Source of the DNA: Strigamia acuminata
Taxonomy: Eukaryota > Arthropoda > Chilopoda > Geophilomorpha > Linotaeniidae
DNA: 60,000 bases
Reading direction: 5' to 3'
Assembly (NCBI GenBank): GCA_949358305.1
Contig: OX442324.1
Coordinates: forward strand, 9,461,601-9,521,600
In this document: positions 41,593 through 52,516 of the stretch, in pieces
Position numbering within the stretch: position 1 is the first letter of the stretch
How the letters are laid out: each line of letters starts with the position of its first letter
Program-made: the position numbers and the translations under genes
The notes under the pieces: model-generated
What the model saw: only the letters and a program-made list of their open reading frames with translations
What the model was told of the DNA's origin: nothing
The model's database searches: none

Positions 41593-42333
41593 TCACAGAT
41601 TAAAGATATGACCACATAGTTCGGTTAAACGTGGTCGGGCTAACCACTTGGTTAACAAATCGGCCACGTTCAGTTTTCCAGGAACGTGCCGTATGTCAAA
41701 GACTTTGTTCTCATACAAATCGCAAAAATAATGGAAGCGAACCTCAATATGTTTGTTCGCTTTGTTTTCCACGCGGTTTTTACTGTACTGTATTGCTGCC
41801 GTACTATCGGCCAGGACACAAGGTTGTAAATTCCCAAAGTAGTCGAACATAACCGACATGTTGAAGAGTCTCTTAAGCCATATCAGCTCCCTGACGCCAT
41901 CAACGATGGCTACAAACTCAGACTCCATCACGGATAACGTGGTCATCTTCTGCTTCCTGCACGACTACGAAACCGGAACACCGCCCAGGAAAACTACATG
42001 ACCTCCGAAACTCCTTCGTTGGTCTACATCAGTAGCGTATGACGCATCGGTAAAAACCGTTAGCAAAGCGCTTTTGCATCTCGAGAGATCAATACAATAA
42101 TCCTCAGTACTTTTCAGGTACCTGAGTACCTGCAATAACATATTAATATGTCTCTGAGAATGTCGCTCGTTGTATTGGGAGAGCACAATGGTGGAAAATA
42201 GTATATCTGGTCTGGTTCGCGACGCCAAAAACAGAAGACTACCAACCAGCGATCTATAGAAGAACACGGTGTCAAGTTGTTCATCCTTTTTCACCCCCAT
42301 TATCATTGTACCTACAGCTCCAGGTAAATGAAC
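41593..42333 (-). pseudogene. CopC RNase H region with in-frame stop codons
   Basis: Continues the CopC Pol frame beyond a TAA (GSH-stop-VHLPGAV). It carries YRSLVGSLLFLASRTRPDI, TDASYATD, and after a TAG (probably a changed TGG in VSW) MESEFVA, ADSTAA, HIEVRFHYF and VADLLTKW. Domain order and the catalytic acids are conserved; only two nonsense codons break the frame. Confidence 0.85.
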
Positions 42334-44397
42334 TTAATGCGACCCATCGATTTTAAAATGGTTGCATAGTCTCTCGATATATTTGCGCTGATGCACTAAA
42401 ATCTTGCCATTCACACGCGTAAACTCTATGCCTAGCAAAAGGGTCACTGGCCCAAGGTTTACCATTTGGAAATGGTCTGCTATCCAGGACAGGACATCTT
42501 TCTCAATCTTTTCGTTGCGTGAAAAGATGACTAAGTCATCGACATACACGACTAAAACTACATCTCTGTCCATACAATAAACGCAGTTAAAACCAGGGAC
42601 CGGTTTAAATCCTATGTGCAGCAGTCTGTCGTGCAACTTTTCGAACCACATACGGCCCGACTGATGCAGGCCGTATAAAGCTTTGTAAAGCTTCCAGCAC
42701 TTGCCGACATTCTGTGGCATTTGAAACCCCTTTGGAATTCCCATGTATTGGACTTCGTCCAAGTCTCCATAGAGATATGCGGCTTTTATATCCGCATATG
42801 TGTCTCTCCAGTTCATGAGGACAACCAACATGCAAAATAACACCAAGATAACAACAAAATTCACCACCGGTGAGAACACCTCGGTAAAATCTATACCCGG
42901 TCGCTGTTTGAAACCTTGGGCGACCAGTCTCGCTCGATGACGTCTTATTTCCCCGGTATTATCTCGCTTGATCTTATAGATCCATTTGCTGCCTAGCAAC
43001 TGTTGGTCTTTCTCACAATCAACCTCTTCATATACCTTTCGTTCATTAAATATGTCAATTTCTTCTTGCATTGCGCCAACCCATTCGGACTTTCGCTCGC
43101 CTTTTATAGCCTCCTCGTAGGTGTTGGGCTCAAGCGCACAACAACCCGCAAAACCCGCAAATGGGTTCGGAAGTTCTTCATTTTGAGTTTTCCCTGAGAA
43201 ATCGAACAGATCTGCCTCAAAGTCGTATCCGTTCTCTTGGCACCAATGCAATGCCTCAATTCTGCTGCGGAGCCTTTTCTTGTTCGGCGCCACATAATGC
43301 GCATAGGTTGTCCCAGCATCCCTTCCTGTTTGCCTAATATATGGTTTGATATCCCAATCATTCATGTTCAATTTCAACAAAGGAACACCCCTAACTGCTA
43401 CAGCCTCTTGACCCCCTCTTACGTTTGGAGAAGCTAACAGTGCTTCTTGGAAAATCTCTTCATCATCACTGACTTCGTCAGTTGGTTCTCCAGTAAATTC
43501 AATCAGTTTTGGTTTCTTAAAAACCAGGGGTTTAGGGGATGTTGGTAATGGGGGCTTACCAAGTGTCAAATCCACAGCTGGTGGAAGCGGCTTTAAAACA
43601 GGTGGCACGGCGTGTTGAACAGGTAAACCCTGAATTGGGGGAACTTGACCTGGAAAAATTTGACCTAGTATAGGAACAGGTGCTAACCTCACTGGTGTTG
43701 GTGCTTCGTCATCTGACTCAAGTCCCAAGTCACTCACATTAAAGTATTCAAAACTTTGTGCCTGTTCCTTTCCGTTTTTAGGAATGTGGTTCCCCTTCTC
43801 GTGCCAATATTCATTTTCATTAACGGTCACGTGTTTTGACCCAAAAATCTTATTCCGTGCTGGATCCCATATGCGATATCCCTTTGTGTCGGTACAGTAA
43901 CCTACAAGGGCTCCAAGCCAAGCTCTTGGCTCTAATTTGCTATGTCTTTGTTGGGCAGGGATATGTGTGTAACATTTTGATCCAATGCATCTTAAATGCC
44001 TAACTGAAGCCCTTTTGTTATAAAATACATTATAGGGAGAACGATTGTTCAATTTCGGATGTGGGTATAAGTTCTTAACATAAACGAGGGTTACTGCTAA
44101 CTCTCCCCACAATCTCTTGGGAAGTTCAGACTCAATTAACATCGCTCTCACCCCCTCTAAGATTAAGCGGTTGGCCCGCTCTGCGACAGAATTCATTTCG
44201 GGCGAATAGGCATTCGTCCGCTCGCATTTAATTCCTTCTTGTTGGGCATAATCTTCCCATTCCTTGGATACGAACTCACCCCCTCTGTCAGTTCGTACCG
44301 CTTTGACCTTTTTAGACGTTGTGCGTTCAATCTCTCTTTGCCAAATCTTGAAAATCCCTAATACATCACTTTTCTTCTTCATGATGTATATCCACAA
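42334..44397 (-). pseudogene. CopC Pol: integrase (partial), MBD-like domain, RT
   Basis: A 687-residue open frame. It starts inside the integrase core: the first catalytic D is missing, RTDRGGEF and NSVAERANR supply the second D and the E. A proline-rich linker follows (about 230-300), then an MBD-like module (346-402), then RT with KARLVAQGF-type motifs (HRARLVAQGFKQRPG), KALYGLHQSGRMWF and YVDD at 618-621. It ends at a TAA before RNase H. Upstream, the CCHC knuckle, protease and integrase N-part are deleted, and the frame overlaps the end of Gag out of frame. The catalytic RT core is intact. Confidence 0.85.
43192..43362 (-). other. MBD-like domain in CopC Pol
   Basis: Residues 346-402 of the frame read NDWDIKPYIRQTGRDAG, then HYVAPNKKRLRSRIEA, and end LFDFSGK. 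The order W, RQTGRDAG, Y..P, RLRS[RK].E and FDF is that of MeCP2/MBD-type domains. Confidence 0.75.
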
Positions 44398-45073
44398 CTC
44401 CCTTTTGTTGCGGTTTTTGCGGATTCATCGCATAAGCACCAGATGCAGATGCGTCCGGCGGTGCAGTCCCACCATGAGTCCTATTGTACTCAGCAAGGAG
44501 CCTTTCTTTGACTTTGGCCACTGTAAAGTCGGCTTTGTCCCAGTGGTACACAATGGATTTCAACGCCTCGTATTCAGGCCCGAGGAAATCCAAATATTGA
44601 AACGCGATTTCCTTTTCTGATAACGTAATGTCGACATTTTTCAATTCTACCGCCTTCATGTCCACCCTGGAAGTGAACACGACCATGTCGTCCCGTGGAA
44701 GCATTTGGAGTTGTAAAAACTCCCGGCGTAGCCTGGCTTGTCGCGCCATCGTAGTGGGCTGATACGCTGTTTTCAATGCGTCCCACGCCTCCTTTGCTGT
44801 TTTGTGTGCGACAGCAACTCCTTTCTGGGCTTCCGTACAGCCGAGACAAATGGAGGAACGTGCACGGGATTCACGTGCTTGAAAATCACGGTTTTCTTTC
44901 GGGGAGGCCGTCACGGCCAATGGTGGCTCGGTTCCAACCACGTGAGACCAAACGCCTTGATGCTCCAAGTAAAGCTGCATGTCGACAGCCCATGAATCAT
45001 AATTACTGCCATCAAGTTTGCGAATGTTTGCATTAAATGGCTTGGAGAAATCCTCCACCACTTCACTAGCCAT
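44366..45073 (-). pseudogene. CopC Gag, truncated before the zinc knuckle
   Basis: UBN2-type Gag: KLDGSNYDSWAVDMQLYL at the start, KEAWDALKTAY, RREFLQLQM, and FLGPEYEALKSIVYHW. I take the start as the ATG at 45073 (MASEVVEDF), with eight more residues possible to 45097. After AYAMNPQKPQQKG the frame reads a few residues of the joined integrase in the wrong frame and stops at 44366. The knuckle and protease are lost in a deletion whose junction is near 44390. Confidence 0.85.
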
Positions 45074-45488
45074 TAGAAAAATTCGTAGCACAAACACAGC
45101 ACTAAATAAACACTTTCACTTGGTAAATCACACCAAAAATGCACTTTTCCCCAACCAAAATGAAGGAGAAAAATCACAAACTGCCCGTGGACTGATCTCA
45201 CTAAGTGAGATGAAAAACTCCAATACAGTATTTCCCAAGTTCCGACCGGTGCACCTGGGCCCGCGGGACACTTGGTGGTTGCGCAGTTACACTTCACGTT
45301 GTGACGATTCTACTTTTGGCTGATTTATTAGCCATTTTAAGAGATAAATCGGTCGGAACAAGACGTTGTTAAGACTAACAACAACCTAACCGAGATAAGC
45401 TACGAAATGTGCGCTAAATGAATAAAACAACGAAATGATACAAACTTACGGTTTTACTTGCTTGTTTCTACGAATACAAATGGTTCGG
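45074..45488 (-). other. CopC leader or flank
   Basis: No recognisable LTR match to 41179-41570 and no clear primer site. It contains an inverted repeat ATCTCAC-TTAGT-GTGAGAT-like hairpin near 45200. Nothing else is seen. Confidence 0.3.
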
Positions 45489-46962
45489 GGTTCTGGATAC
45501 GTGTAAGCGGCGGCTACACTGGTTGAGGATCCGGGCGATGCACGAAGGGTACGGCTGACTTTGCGGCATCGTCACAAATAACGCTACGGAGACGTATTTG
45601 GTCCGCAGCTCGAATATCTAATAATACGAAGAGTCCTTCGTATGGAAAGGAATATTCTGTAGAATATTCCAGGTCAAATAAATACAAAGTGATTAGTGGA
45701 ATACAACAAATGAATTGTTGTATAAATATTAATGGGGCGGGGACAGTCACGACAGTCGACAGGACCGTCGCGGGAGTTGTTGAGGCTCCATCCGCCAGCA
45801 TGCCTTACGACGACAAGATCTCGTGATCAGGCGCCGAGTATTTGTTTGTACGCTTTTAGTCGCTATCGGTGGTACCAACCACCAAGTAAACATTCCTATG
45901 GACTTGCCAATTACAGGATTACCAATACCTGGGTATTTTATTTAGCACAGTATTTGTAATACCGTTCACGGGATACCGACCCGGAGTGTACGATGGGGCG
46001 GGGACCGTCACGACGGTTGAGGGAACCATCGCGGGAGGATTTGACTCCTCCATCCGCCAGCATGCCTTACGATGACGGGGTCATTAGACCGAGCACCGGG
46101 TAAAATATTAATCAGCCACTGCTGTTGGATTACCATTATCCAGGTAGTTATTTAACGCAACATCTTCACGGATATTGCTCACGGGCTACCAACCCGGCGT
46201 GTTACCTGTGCATTAGGCCTTTACCGACTTTTAACGTGCGGAAGGACCGATCGCAGAAAGACAGGAACCTGCGAGGGCTATTTACAACAGCCATCCTGCA
46301 GCGGACTGAGGCCAGTTAGCTGAGGGACCTACTTTCATTTAGCAAGGTCGTACTGTATACGACCGTTATATTAAGCCACCGTACGAAATCCTACTGCCCC
46401 TTAGAGCAGCTGGCTAACGTTACGGGACCATTTGGTAACCGGAGTTAGTCTTCCCGAAATGACGCTACAACGACAATATCCAGTCGGATGAGAGTCGAGG
46501 GGGCCTGATGTGTCGGTAAGAAAGAGAGAAATCAAACGATAACCAACAATACATACAAACATACAGAAAACAAGCCAGGGGGCTGGTAGAAAACCAGAGC
46601 TTATATAGTTCCTGAGAACAATCAGATTGGCGACAGCCAATCAGGTGCCTGGATCGACGGATTCGTGGATCACTAGTCCGGACCTAATAGAGACTGGGGT
46701 TCGGACCTAATATGGAATTGGGTCCAGAAGGGTCCGATTGGTCCCCTTCAACAAGTAAATATAAAATATAATATTGATTCGGTAGAATCAATTGTTTAAG
46801 TAAATAATACTTTATAAGGTTTAATAAATATCTAAATATTTATTCACGTCATATTAGCAATTAAATACAATTCTGGTAATTCAATCGAATTACCCGCTTT
46901 TTAATCAAATAGCGCCGTCTGGCGATAAATCTGGGAAAATACGGTTTTATAACCGTCACACA
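45489..46962 (-). repeat. LTR-E 3' LTR (minus strand), about 1.5 kb
   Basis: On the minus strand the purine tract CCACCGGGGGA is followed by TGTGTGACGG (LTR start at 46962). The other end is set by the direct repeat of 45489-45620 with 51402-51533. It contains a TATA-like CTATATAAGC on the minus strand near 46601, a diverged tandem duplication (45732-46215) and a perfect hairpin GGAATATTC-TGTA-GAATATTCC (45649-45670). Confidence 0.6.
45732..46215. repeat. Diverged 260-bp tandem duplication in the LTR
   Basis: TGGGGCGGGGAC(A/C)GTCACGAC begins copies at 45732 and 45992. Both share ATCCGCCAGCATGCCTTACGA and end near ACGGG(A/C)TACC(G/A)ACCCGG(A/C)GTGT. Confidence 0.75.
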
Positions 46963-47930
46963 TCCCCCGGTGGCAAACATAAGAGTTTACCAACTCTATA
47001 TTTGTCATCCGAAAGTTACTTCTTAAACTTAAGATATTCACCGAGATTTTTATTGAATTATTTTAATCCAATATGTGCTCTATTAATTTTATTCAAAACT
47101 AATCACACTAATTTCTTTCAAAAACTCATAACACAATTGACTAATTGGTTTTCCTGTACGACACTTCTCCTGGTTGCTAAGCAACAGATTGAATTCTTCA
47201 GAACACGTCATTCATGTTCGTCAACCACTCGATTTCAATTGAAACCTTACTCTACCGATCTAATTCAAATATAAATATATTTACTCTAAGATCTGTAACA
47301 GCTCAAACGAAATTTTGATTTTAATAAAAATCAAATCATAATTCTTTCGTTTCTTAATATCCCAAGCCTCGACCGAGACTTGAATTTTACTTTATCTGGG
47401 GACCTCTTACACAAATAACTAGACTATTGTCTAATTACTACAAATATTTATTTGTAGTCGTGTAACCTAACTCGTATTTTATTTTCTTCTAGAAAACAAT
47501 ACCAATTTATTCTACGAGCGTAAAATATATTTGTTCCGAAATAAAACTTCTTTTATTTATCATCATTTCTAGAATCCTAGAATTTTGTATCCGATTTAAA
47601 CTATCCCCCGGTAGTGTGATTTATTAATCACTACACCGCTTAAAGTATTTATCTAAATACCACACAAGTTTTTATTAAAAACTTTTTATTCTATTGAATA
47701 AATTCAACTTTTATCAACCGAAGCTTTATTCACAGTTCCGGTGATCGAGATTTATTTAAAACCTTTTGACTTTGGTGGGATAATATTTTATCCCCCGGAT
47801 CTAGCATTTTGCTTCGGACAAATTAGAAACGTTTGTTTCAAGTTTATCCACTTTTATTAAGAATTTCAGTTATGAAACTCGTAAGACTGTTTTGTAATTA
47901 ATTACTAAATAGTCTTTTATAGGTTCATCT
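46963..47930 (-). other. LTR-E 3' interior with repeated PPT-like motifs
   Basis: No ORF. ATCCCCCGG (CCGGGGGAT on the element strand) occurs at 46962, 47604 and 47790, and again at 50039. The first copy abuts the LTR and is the likely true polypurine tract. Confidence 0.55.
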
Positions 47931-49112
47931 TTAGATTTCACCAAATAAAGCTTCATTGTTACGGATTACCTTATAAATTTTCTTTAAACAATGAGTTGGC
48001 ACTCTTTGTTTGCGTAACAGATAGGTACTATCTCTAGTGAGATTGTCAAAAAATAGTGCAACCGCACTTTTGGAGGTTAAATAACCTTGTAAATTCCACA
48101 TTCTATAGAATCGGTATATGAAGGAATACAGACTCTCTGAGTCTCGTTGTTTTGTTAAAATCAACTGTACTGTTCTTTCTAACTGTGTTGTTACAAATTG
48201 TTCGCGGAACAGGTATTCGAATATTTTCCAATTGAAAATTTTATGTTGATTTTCACAAAACCAATTCTGAGTAAAGTGTAACAAATAGCTTGGAACACAT
48301 TCGTGAACCATTTTTTGTAGCGGCATATAATTAATAGATGCCACCTTCCTGATAAATGCGAGGAGTAGCTCGCTCTCCTCGGCTTTTAGTGAATACTTTT
48401 GGAAAGTACTCTGCCCCTTTTGCAACAATGTATACACACTTTTCACCATGTTAATGTATTCATCTGAAGACAATCCAAAGTGAGGTGATCGCGAACGCGA
48501 TCTAAAATTATTTTGCAAAACACTACAATCGCGCACATAATTAGCAATTCGTACGTTCTTGTTTGTTACATTAGTAACTACATCTTGAGTATCGTTCAAG
48601 GATGATTCGGGTGAAGGTAAATGTCTATGAGCCCAAACGGGATCAAGATTTGCTTTCTGTCGATACCGACTAATTGGTGTCGAAGGAGTCGAACCTAATC
48701 GTGGATCGTTAGATCCATAATTAGCGGAAGAACGAGATCTAGATCTAGATCCTTTAAAAGGTAGTTTATTTAACATAACAAAATCCACCATTTCGACGAT
48801 TGATCGGAATTGGTTTGGATTCAAACCATAATCAGTACAAAATAAAAGTCCTGTCGGACCTAAATGTGATCCATCCGATGGAAGATTTCCTTCCACAGGA
48901 GAATTTAGTTCAGTCTGAACCAAGTTAGGATCTATAATTCTGATCGGTTCCGTTGTTTCATTCGAAACACTATTACCGACCACGTGGTTTACTATTTCCT
49001 CTACTAATCCAGTTTCGTTAGAAACTGGCACAAATCCGGTTAAACTTATTCTACCGGTCAAACAAGTTCTTTCCTTACCGCGTGTGTTCATCGAGTGCTG
49101 GTTACTAGTCAT
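47931..49112 (-). CDS. LTR-E Gag-like protein
   Basis: About 393 residues from ATG at 49112; the frame is open to 49238 but has no earlier ATG. An AG splice-acceptor-like site (TTTTTCAATTTTAG) ends three bases before the ATG. The N-terminal half is low complexity with an SR run (GSRSRSRSS, FRSRSRSP). The C-terminal half (about residues 245-393) is helical and resembles retrotransposon gag capsid domains: LLLAFIRKVASINY, WKIFEYLFREQFV, LILTKQRDSESLYSFIYRFY, LFFDNLTRD. There is no zinc knuckle and no protease. The frame is intact in spite of the missing pol, which suggests selection or youth. The capsid assignment rests on pattern, not on a close match. Confidence 0.55.
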   Translation of the reverse strand: MTSNQHSMNTRGKERTCLTGRISLTGFVPVSNETGLVEEIVNHVVGNSVSNETTEPIRIIDPNLVQTELNSPVEGNLPSDGSHLGPTGLLFCTDYGLNPNQFRSIVEMVDFVMLNKLPFKGSRSRSRSSANYGSNDPRLGSTPSTPISRYRQKANLDPVWAHRHLPSPESSLNDTQDVVTNVTNKNVRIANYVRDCSVLQNNFRSRSRSPHFGLSSDEYINMVKSVYTLLQKGQSTFQKYSLKAEESELLLAFIRKVASINYMPLQKMVHECVPSYLLHFTQNWFCENQHKIFNWKIFEYLFREQFVTTQLERTVQLILTKQRDSESLYSFIYRFYRMWNLQGYLTSKSAVALFFDNLTRDSTYLLRKQRVPTHCLKKIYKVIRNNEALFGEI

Positions 49113-49552
49113 AACTAAAATTGAAAAATAAAATTTCCGAAGTCTGAGAGATAACGATGAAGTCGTAACGTTCAGGAAGGTTGCAAACGAAGCAGTGGTT
49201 ACACTATTTCGAATGGAAGTATGGGTACTTCGATACACCTCTCTGATTGGTTGATTGTCAAACGTCAGTCTCGCGAGACTCTAATCTCATCTGAGATTGG
49301 TGGAAATCACTATTTTCGTGGAACCTAAATCTTGTCAGATTTCAGGGTTATGACGTAGTCACCAAATAAAATGGATACTTTTCCAAGTATTTTAAAATAT
49401 CACCAATTTTATTAATAAAAATGGTAACCTTTACGGGATTTTTAAAGTATTAAAAACCACAATTTCACAAGTACGTTGAATCGATTGAATCGACGGCTTT
49501 GCTGAATTCCGTTCTTTATTTGAATTTATCAAATAATAAATTTCAGTTTTAA

Positions 49553-49816
49553 CTAAAACTTACTAACTTGATTTTTACAAAATCTAGTAATTTTTTTACT
49601 TTTTATCCCATAAAAGCACGTTGAATCATTTGATTCGGTAGCTTTACGGCAAGTAACGAAAAATTTCGAACGCAATTCCGTGAAAAAAGTGAAGGAATGC
49701 ACATTTTTTAATGTATTTGTCTCTGTTAAGGCGGTATACAAGGTTTCTTGTATCTCCTCCCCCTCCGTTTCTTCAGAATATTCTTTAGAATCTTCTGAAA
49801 AACTGGATTCGAACAT
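49553..49816 (-). CDS. Small acidic ORF in LTR-E, uncertain
   Basis: 87 residues from an ATG at 49816. It begins with an acidic stretch (FSEDSKEYSEETEGEE) and has a Lys-rich, Cys-containing end. There is no recognised domain. It lies upstream of the gag-like ORF on the same strand, so it may be a leader ORF or chance. Confidence 0.25.
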   Translation of the reverse strand: MFESSFSEDSKEYSEETEGEEIQETLYTALTETNTLKNVHSFTFFTELRSKFFVTCRKATESNDSTCFYGIKSKKITRFCKNQVSKF

Positions 49817-51401
49817 TATTTAAATATTCTGACATTATTAGGCATAAATAATTATATGCTTTCTAGTTTATTCAAACTTTCAAACAAGATTAGGTATTTA
49901 TACCTAACCGATCGTTTTGACGTTGTCTACGAATTCTTTCGTTGGACGTCATGTTGTTTTTCTACGTGTTCGATTGAAACTACGGTAAATCGATGAATTG
50001 GGGGCGGACACGAACGTATCAAAGTCAGCTTAATCTTCATCCCCCGGTGGTAAAATTTTAAACTTTACCACGTGGTAAATTTAATATTTCACCGTAAAAT
50101 CCATTTTTTCAAATGAAAAAAAAATTGTAATGGAAAGTTCCTTATTTACGTTGTAAATATCCTGGAAATTTCATCCTTTATTTCGAGAATGAAGAATAAA
50201 GTTTTATTCCTTTTCTACACCAAAATCGTTTGATTTTGCAATTCGCAAAATTTACTATTTTCTTTAGAAAATAAGAATTCAAAGAATGCAACGTTAATTA
50301 CAAGATTAATGTAAACATGATTAAAATTTGGATAAATTTCAACTGAAATTTTTCCAGTTAATCGTATCATTCGATTTATTTTAATAAACCGAAATAAATA
50401 TTACTCTTATTTTTAGGTAAATCCAGATTTATTTAGTCAAATAAACCGAATTCACGATGATTGAATTGTTAGGCAACAATTCAGGAAAGTACGCCTGGAA
50501 ACCTGGCGGCTTCTCACCTGACCGCGTGTTTTATTGTAACTACGACGGAAAATCATCGTTGTCCAGACGGACAAAACAACGTCGAATTCGGATTGGATTC
50601 TCCAATTCCCGTGATAGGATTTTTAGGCCTTACCACATGGTAAAATAATTATTTTATACCATCGTTCGAATTTTCTGCAGAAAATACATTTAGAAGTGAA
50701 TACTCTCATCGTTCTTAGGATTTCAATCACAAGAACAAAATTGGATACTTTAGAAATAAATAAATAAACTTCGTACGAAACTTACTTTAAATTCGAACTC
50801 GAATTCTTTTTAGGAAATTAAACTTTCTCGTTTTAAGCCTGTCCACGCGTTCGATCGTAACGGCGACGATTAGACGTTCACGGAACGGGCAAAACAACGA
50901 TAAGCTCGGATTGGAGTTCAAACATTCCGTGTTGAGATTTTTAGGCCTCGCCACGTGGTAAAATAATCATTTTACGGCGAATTCGAATTTTCAGCGGAAA
51001 ATTACAAATAAAGATAAAAGAAAATACCTTCGCTTGTGATTTTAATCACGAGAGCAAAATAAACACATTCAGAGAGAACTAAATTTCGATTGAAACTTAT
51101 TTCCACGGGAAACTTAATTATAAGTCTTCGGTAAGTCTGAGGAGAGCGCACTGAAACGTTTGGTTCTCGGTGGCTTCTCGGCAAAACACCCGTTGCTGGG
51201 CAACCGTAGTAGCAAAAGTCTTCGCTAAATTTGAATAGTATTCTATCCAAGGAATTTGGTTTTAAAGACTTAAAACCAAAAGGTGATTAACACATTTGAA
51301 AATTAAAATGTAAATCAGGTATGTAAAGCAATTTATCGAAATAAAATATCTTTTATTCCATTGAATCAACTTTTCCGTTGTTTTATTTAATCAAATAAAA
51401 T
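49817..51401 (-). other. LTR-E leader region with diverged internal repeats
   Basis: AT-rich, with no convincing ORF. Segments at about 50510-50745 and 50830-51065 are diverged direct repeats: TTTTTAGGCCT(T/C)(A/G)CCAC(A/G)TGG, then GGTAAAATAAT(T/C)ATTTTA. A third relative near 50040-50090 includes CCACGTGGTAAA. Confidence 0.5.
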
Positions 51402-51533
51402 GGTTCTGGATACGTGTAAGCGGCGGCTACACTGGTTGAGGATCCGGGCGATGCACGAAGGGTACGGCTGACTTTGCGGCATCGTCACAAATAACGCTAC
51501 GGAGACGTATTTGGTCCGCAGCTCGAATATCTA
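51402..51533 (-). repeat. LTR-E 5' LTR fragment
   Basis: 132 bp (GGTTCTGGATACGTG to CGAATATCTA) matching 45489-45620 by eye; the LTR stops where the GypD LTR begins. Confidence 0.75.
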
Positions 51534-52036
51534 CGTGGATAAATCACCACTGTTTACCCACGTGAATAACTTATATTTGACTATGTCTTATCAAAGACTA
51601 ATTGCATTTATTTAACTGACTTGACTTGGGGTGTAAATAAGAAGGACTCATTGTGTAGGTTTAAATTATACAAAATATATTTATTCGATTATAAAACATA
51701 AAGCATAAAGCAATTTCAATTAATAATAAACTTAAGAATAACTTAAGACTAAACTAAAACTATCTTAATTCTATGAGCATGAATAACACTAAATTCTATC
51801 ACATTAAAACCTTGAGATGCCACAGCAATAACTGCTTGTCAACCTCTCTGTCTCTCTAAGTCAAACCCAGACTTATATAGGTTTAGACTGTTCTATTGAT
51901 GATTGATAGGTAAACTAATTACCTCATTCGCTTAAGGCGAACTCTATTGAGAATTTACTGAATTAATTCGGCTCAAATAAGTACGGAAACGTGGTGGCGA
52001 CAACTGGCTTACAGTGTGCTCGCCAACCGCGTAACA
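51532..52036 (-). repeat. GypD 3' LTR
   Basis: About 505 bp. On the minus strand it starts TGTTACGCGGTTGGCG after the purine tract, has a TATA-like CCTATATAAG near 51880, and ends ...TTATCCACGTA. The related LTRs end CCACGTAACA and CCACATAACA, so the last bases seem altered or lost at the junction with LTR-E. Confidence 0.75.
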
Positions 52037-52050
52037 GCCCCCTCCTTTAG
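52037..52050 (-). promoter_or_regulatory. GypD polypurine tract
   Basis: CTAAAGGAGGGGGC on the minus strand, directly before the LTR start. Confidence 0.75.
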
Positions 52051-52516
52051 CTTTTTGGACCCCAAAAACAATATACTAAATCTAATCAATAACGTGTTAT
52101 TCATTCTCTTTGGATGTGTTATCCATGCTCATTCACAATAATATACACTTCAAATTAAAGATAAATTAAAACAAATTCACACTCTGAAATTCAGAATATC
52201 GTTTCAAGTATTACAAGATACACTTTCAAAAACAACACTTTTTGGTATTTTTACATGCTTATAATAATTTTTTTTTTTCTTTTACTGTTTTCCTATTTTC
52301 TATACAAACTAATAATTCAAAGAAATAATGCATTACATTCAATGTAAATGAAAAATGAAAACAATTACAAAATCAAAAAAAATAATATCAAATTCAAAAT
52401 AATGAAAGAAATACAATGTCTCTGCTCGCTCCAGTATACCTGGGCTCACATCATTGACAAAACAATGAAACAAATAATACAAAAAAAATAATATACACAC
52501 AACACTTAATGTCCAA
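52051..52516 (-). other. GypD spacer between Ulp1-like ORF and polypurine tract
   Basis: AT-rich non-coding DNA with A- and T-runs; no ORF. Confidence 0.6.

Larger units (their letters stand above)
45489..51533 (-). mobile_element. LTR-E: gag-only non-autonomous LTR retrotransposon
   Basis: Minus-strand element with a long 3' LTR (45489-46962), a 4.4-kb AT-rich interior and the tail of its 5' LTR (51402-51533, 132 bp identical or nearly so to 45489-45620). GypD cuts the 5' LTR at 51533/51534. The interior codes only for a gag-like protein and perhaps a small acidic ORF; no protease, RT or integrase is seen. This fits a large non-autonomous element mobilised in trans. Confidence 0.6.
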
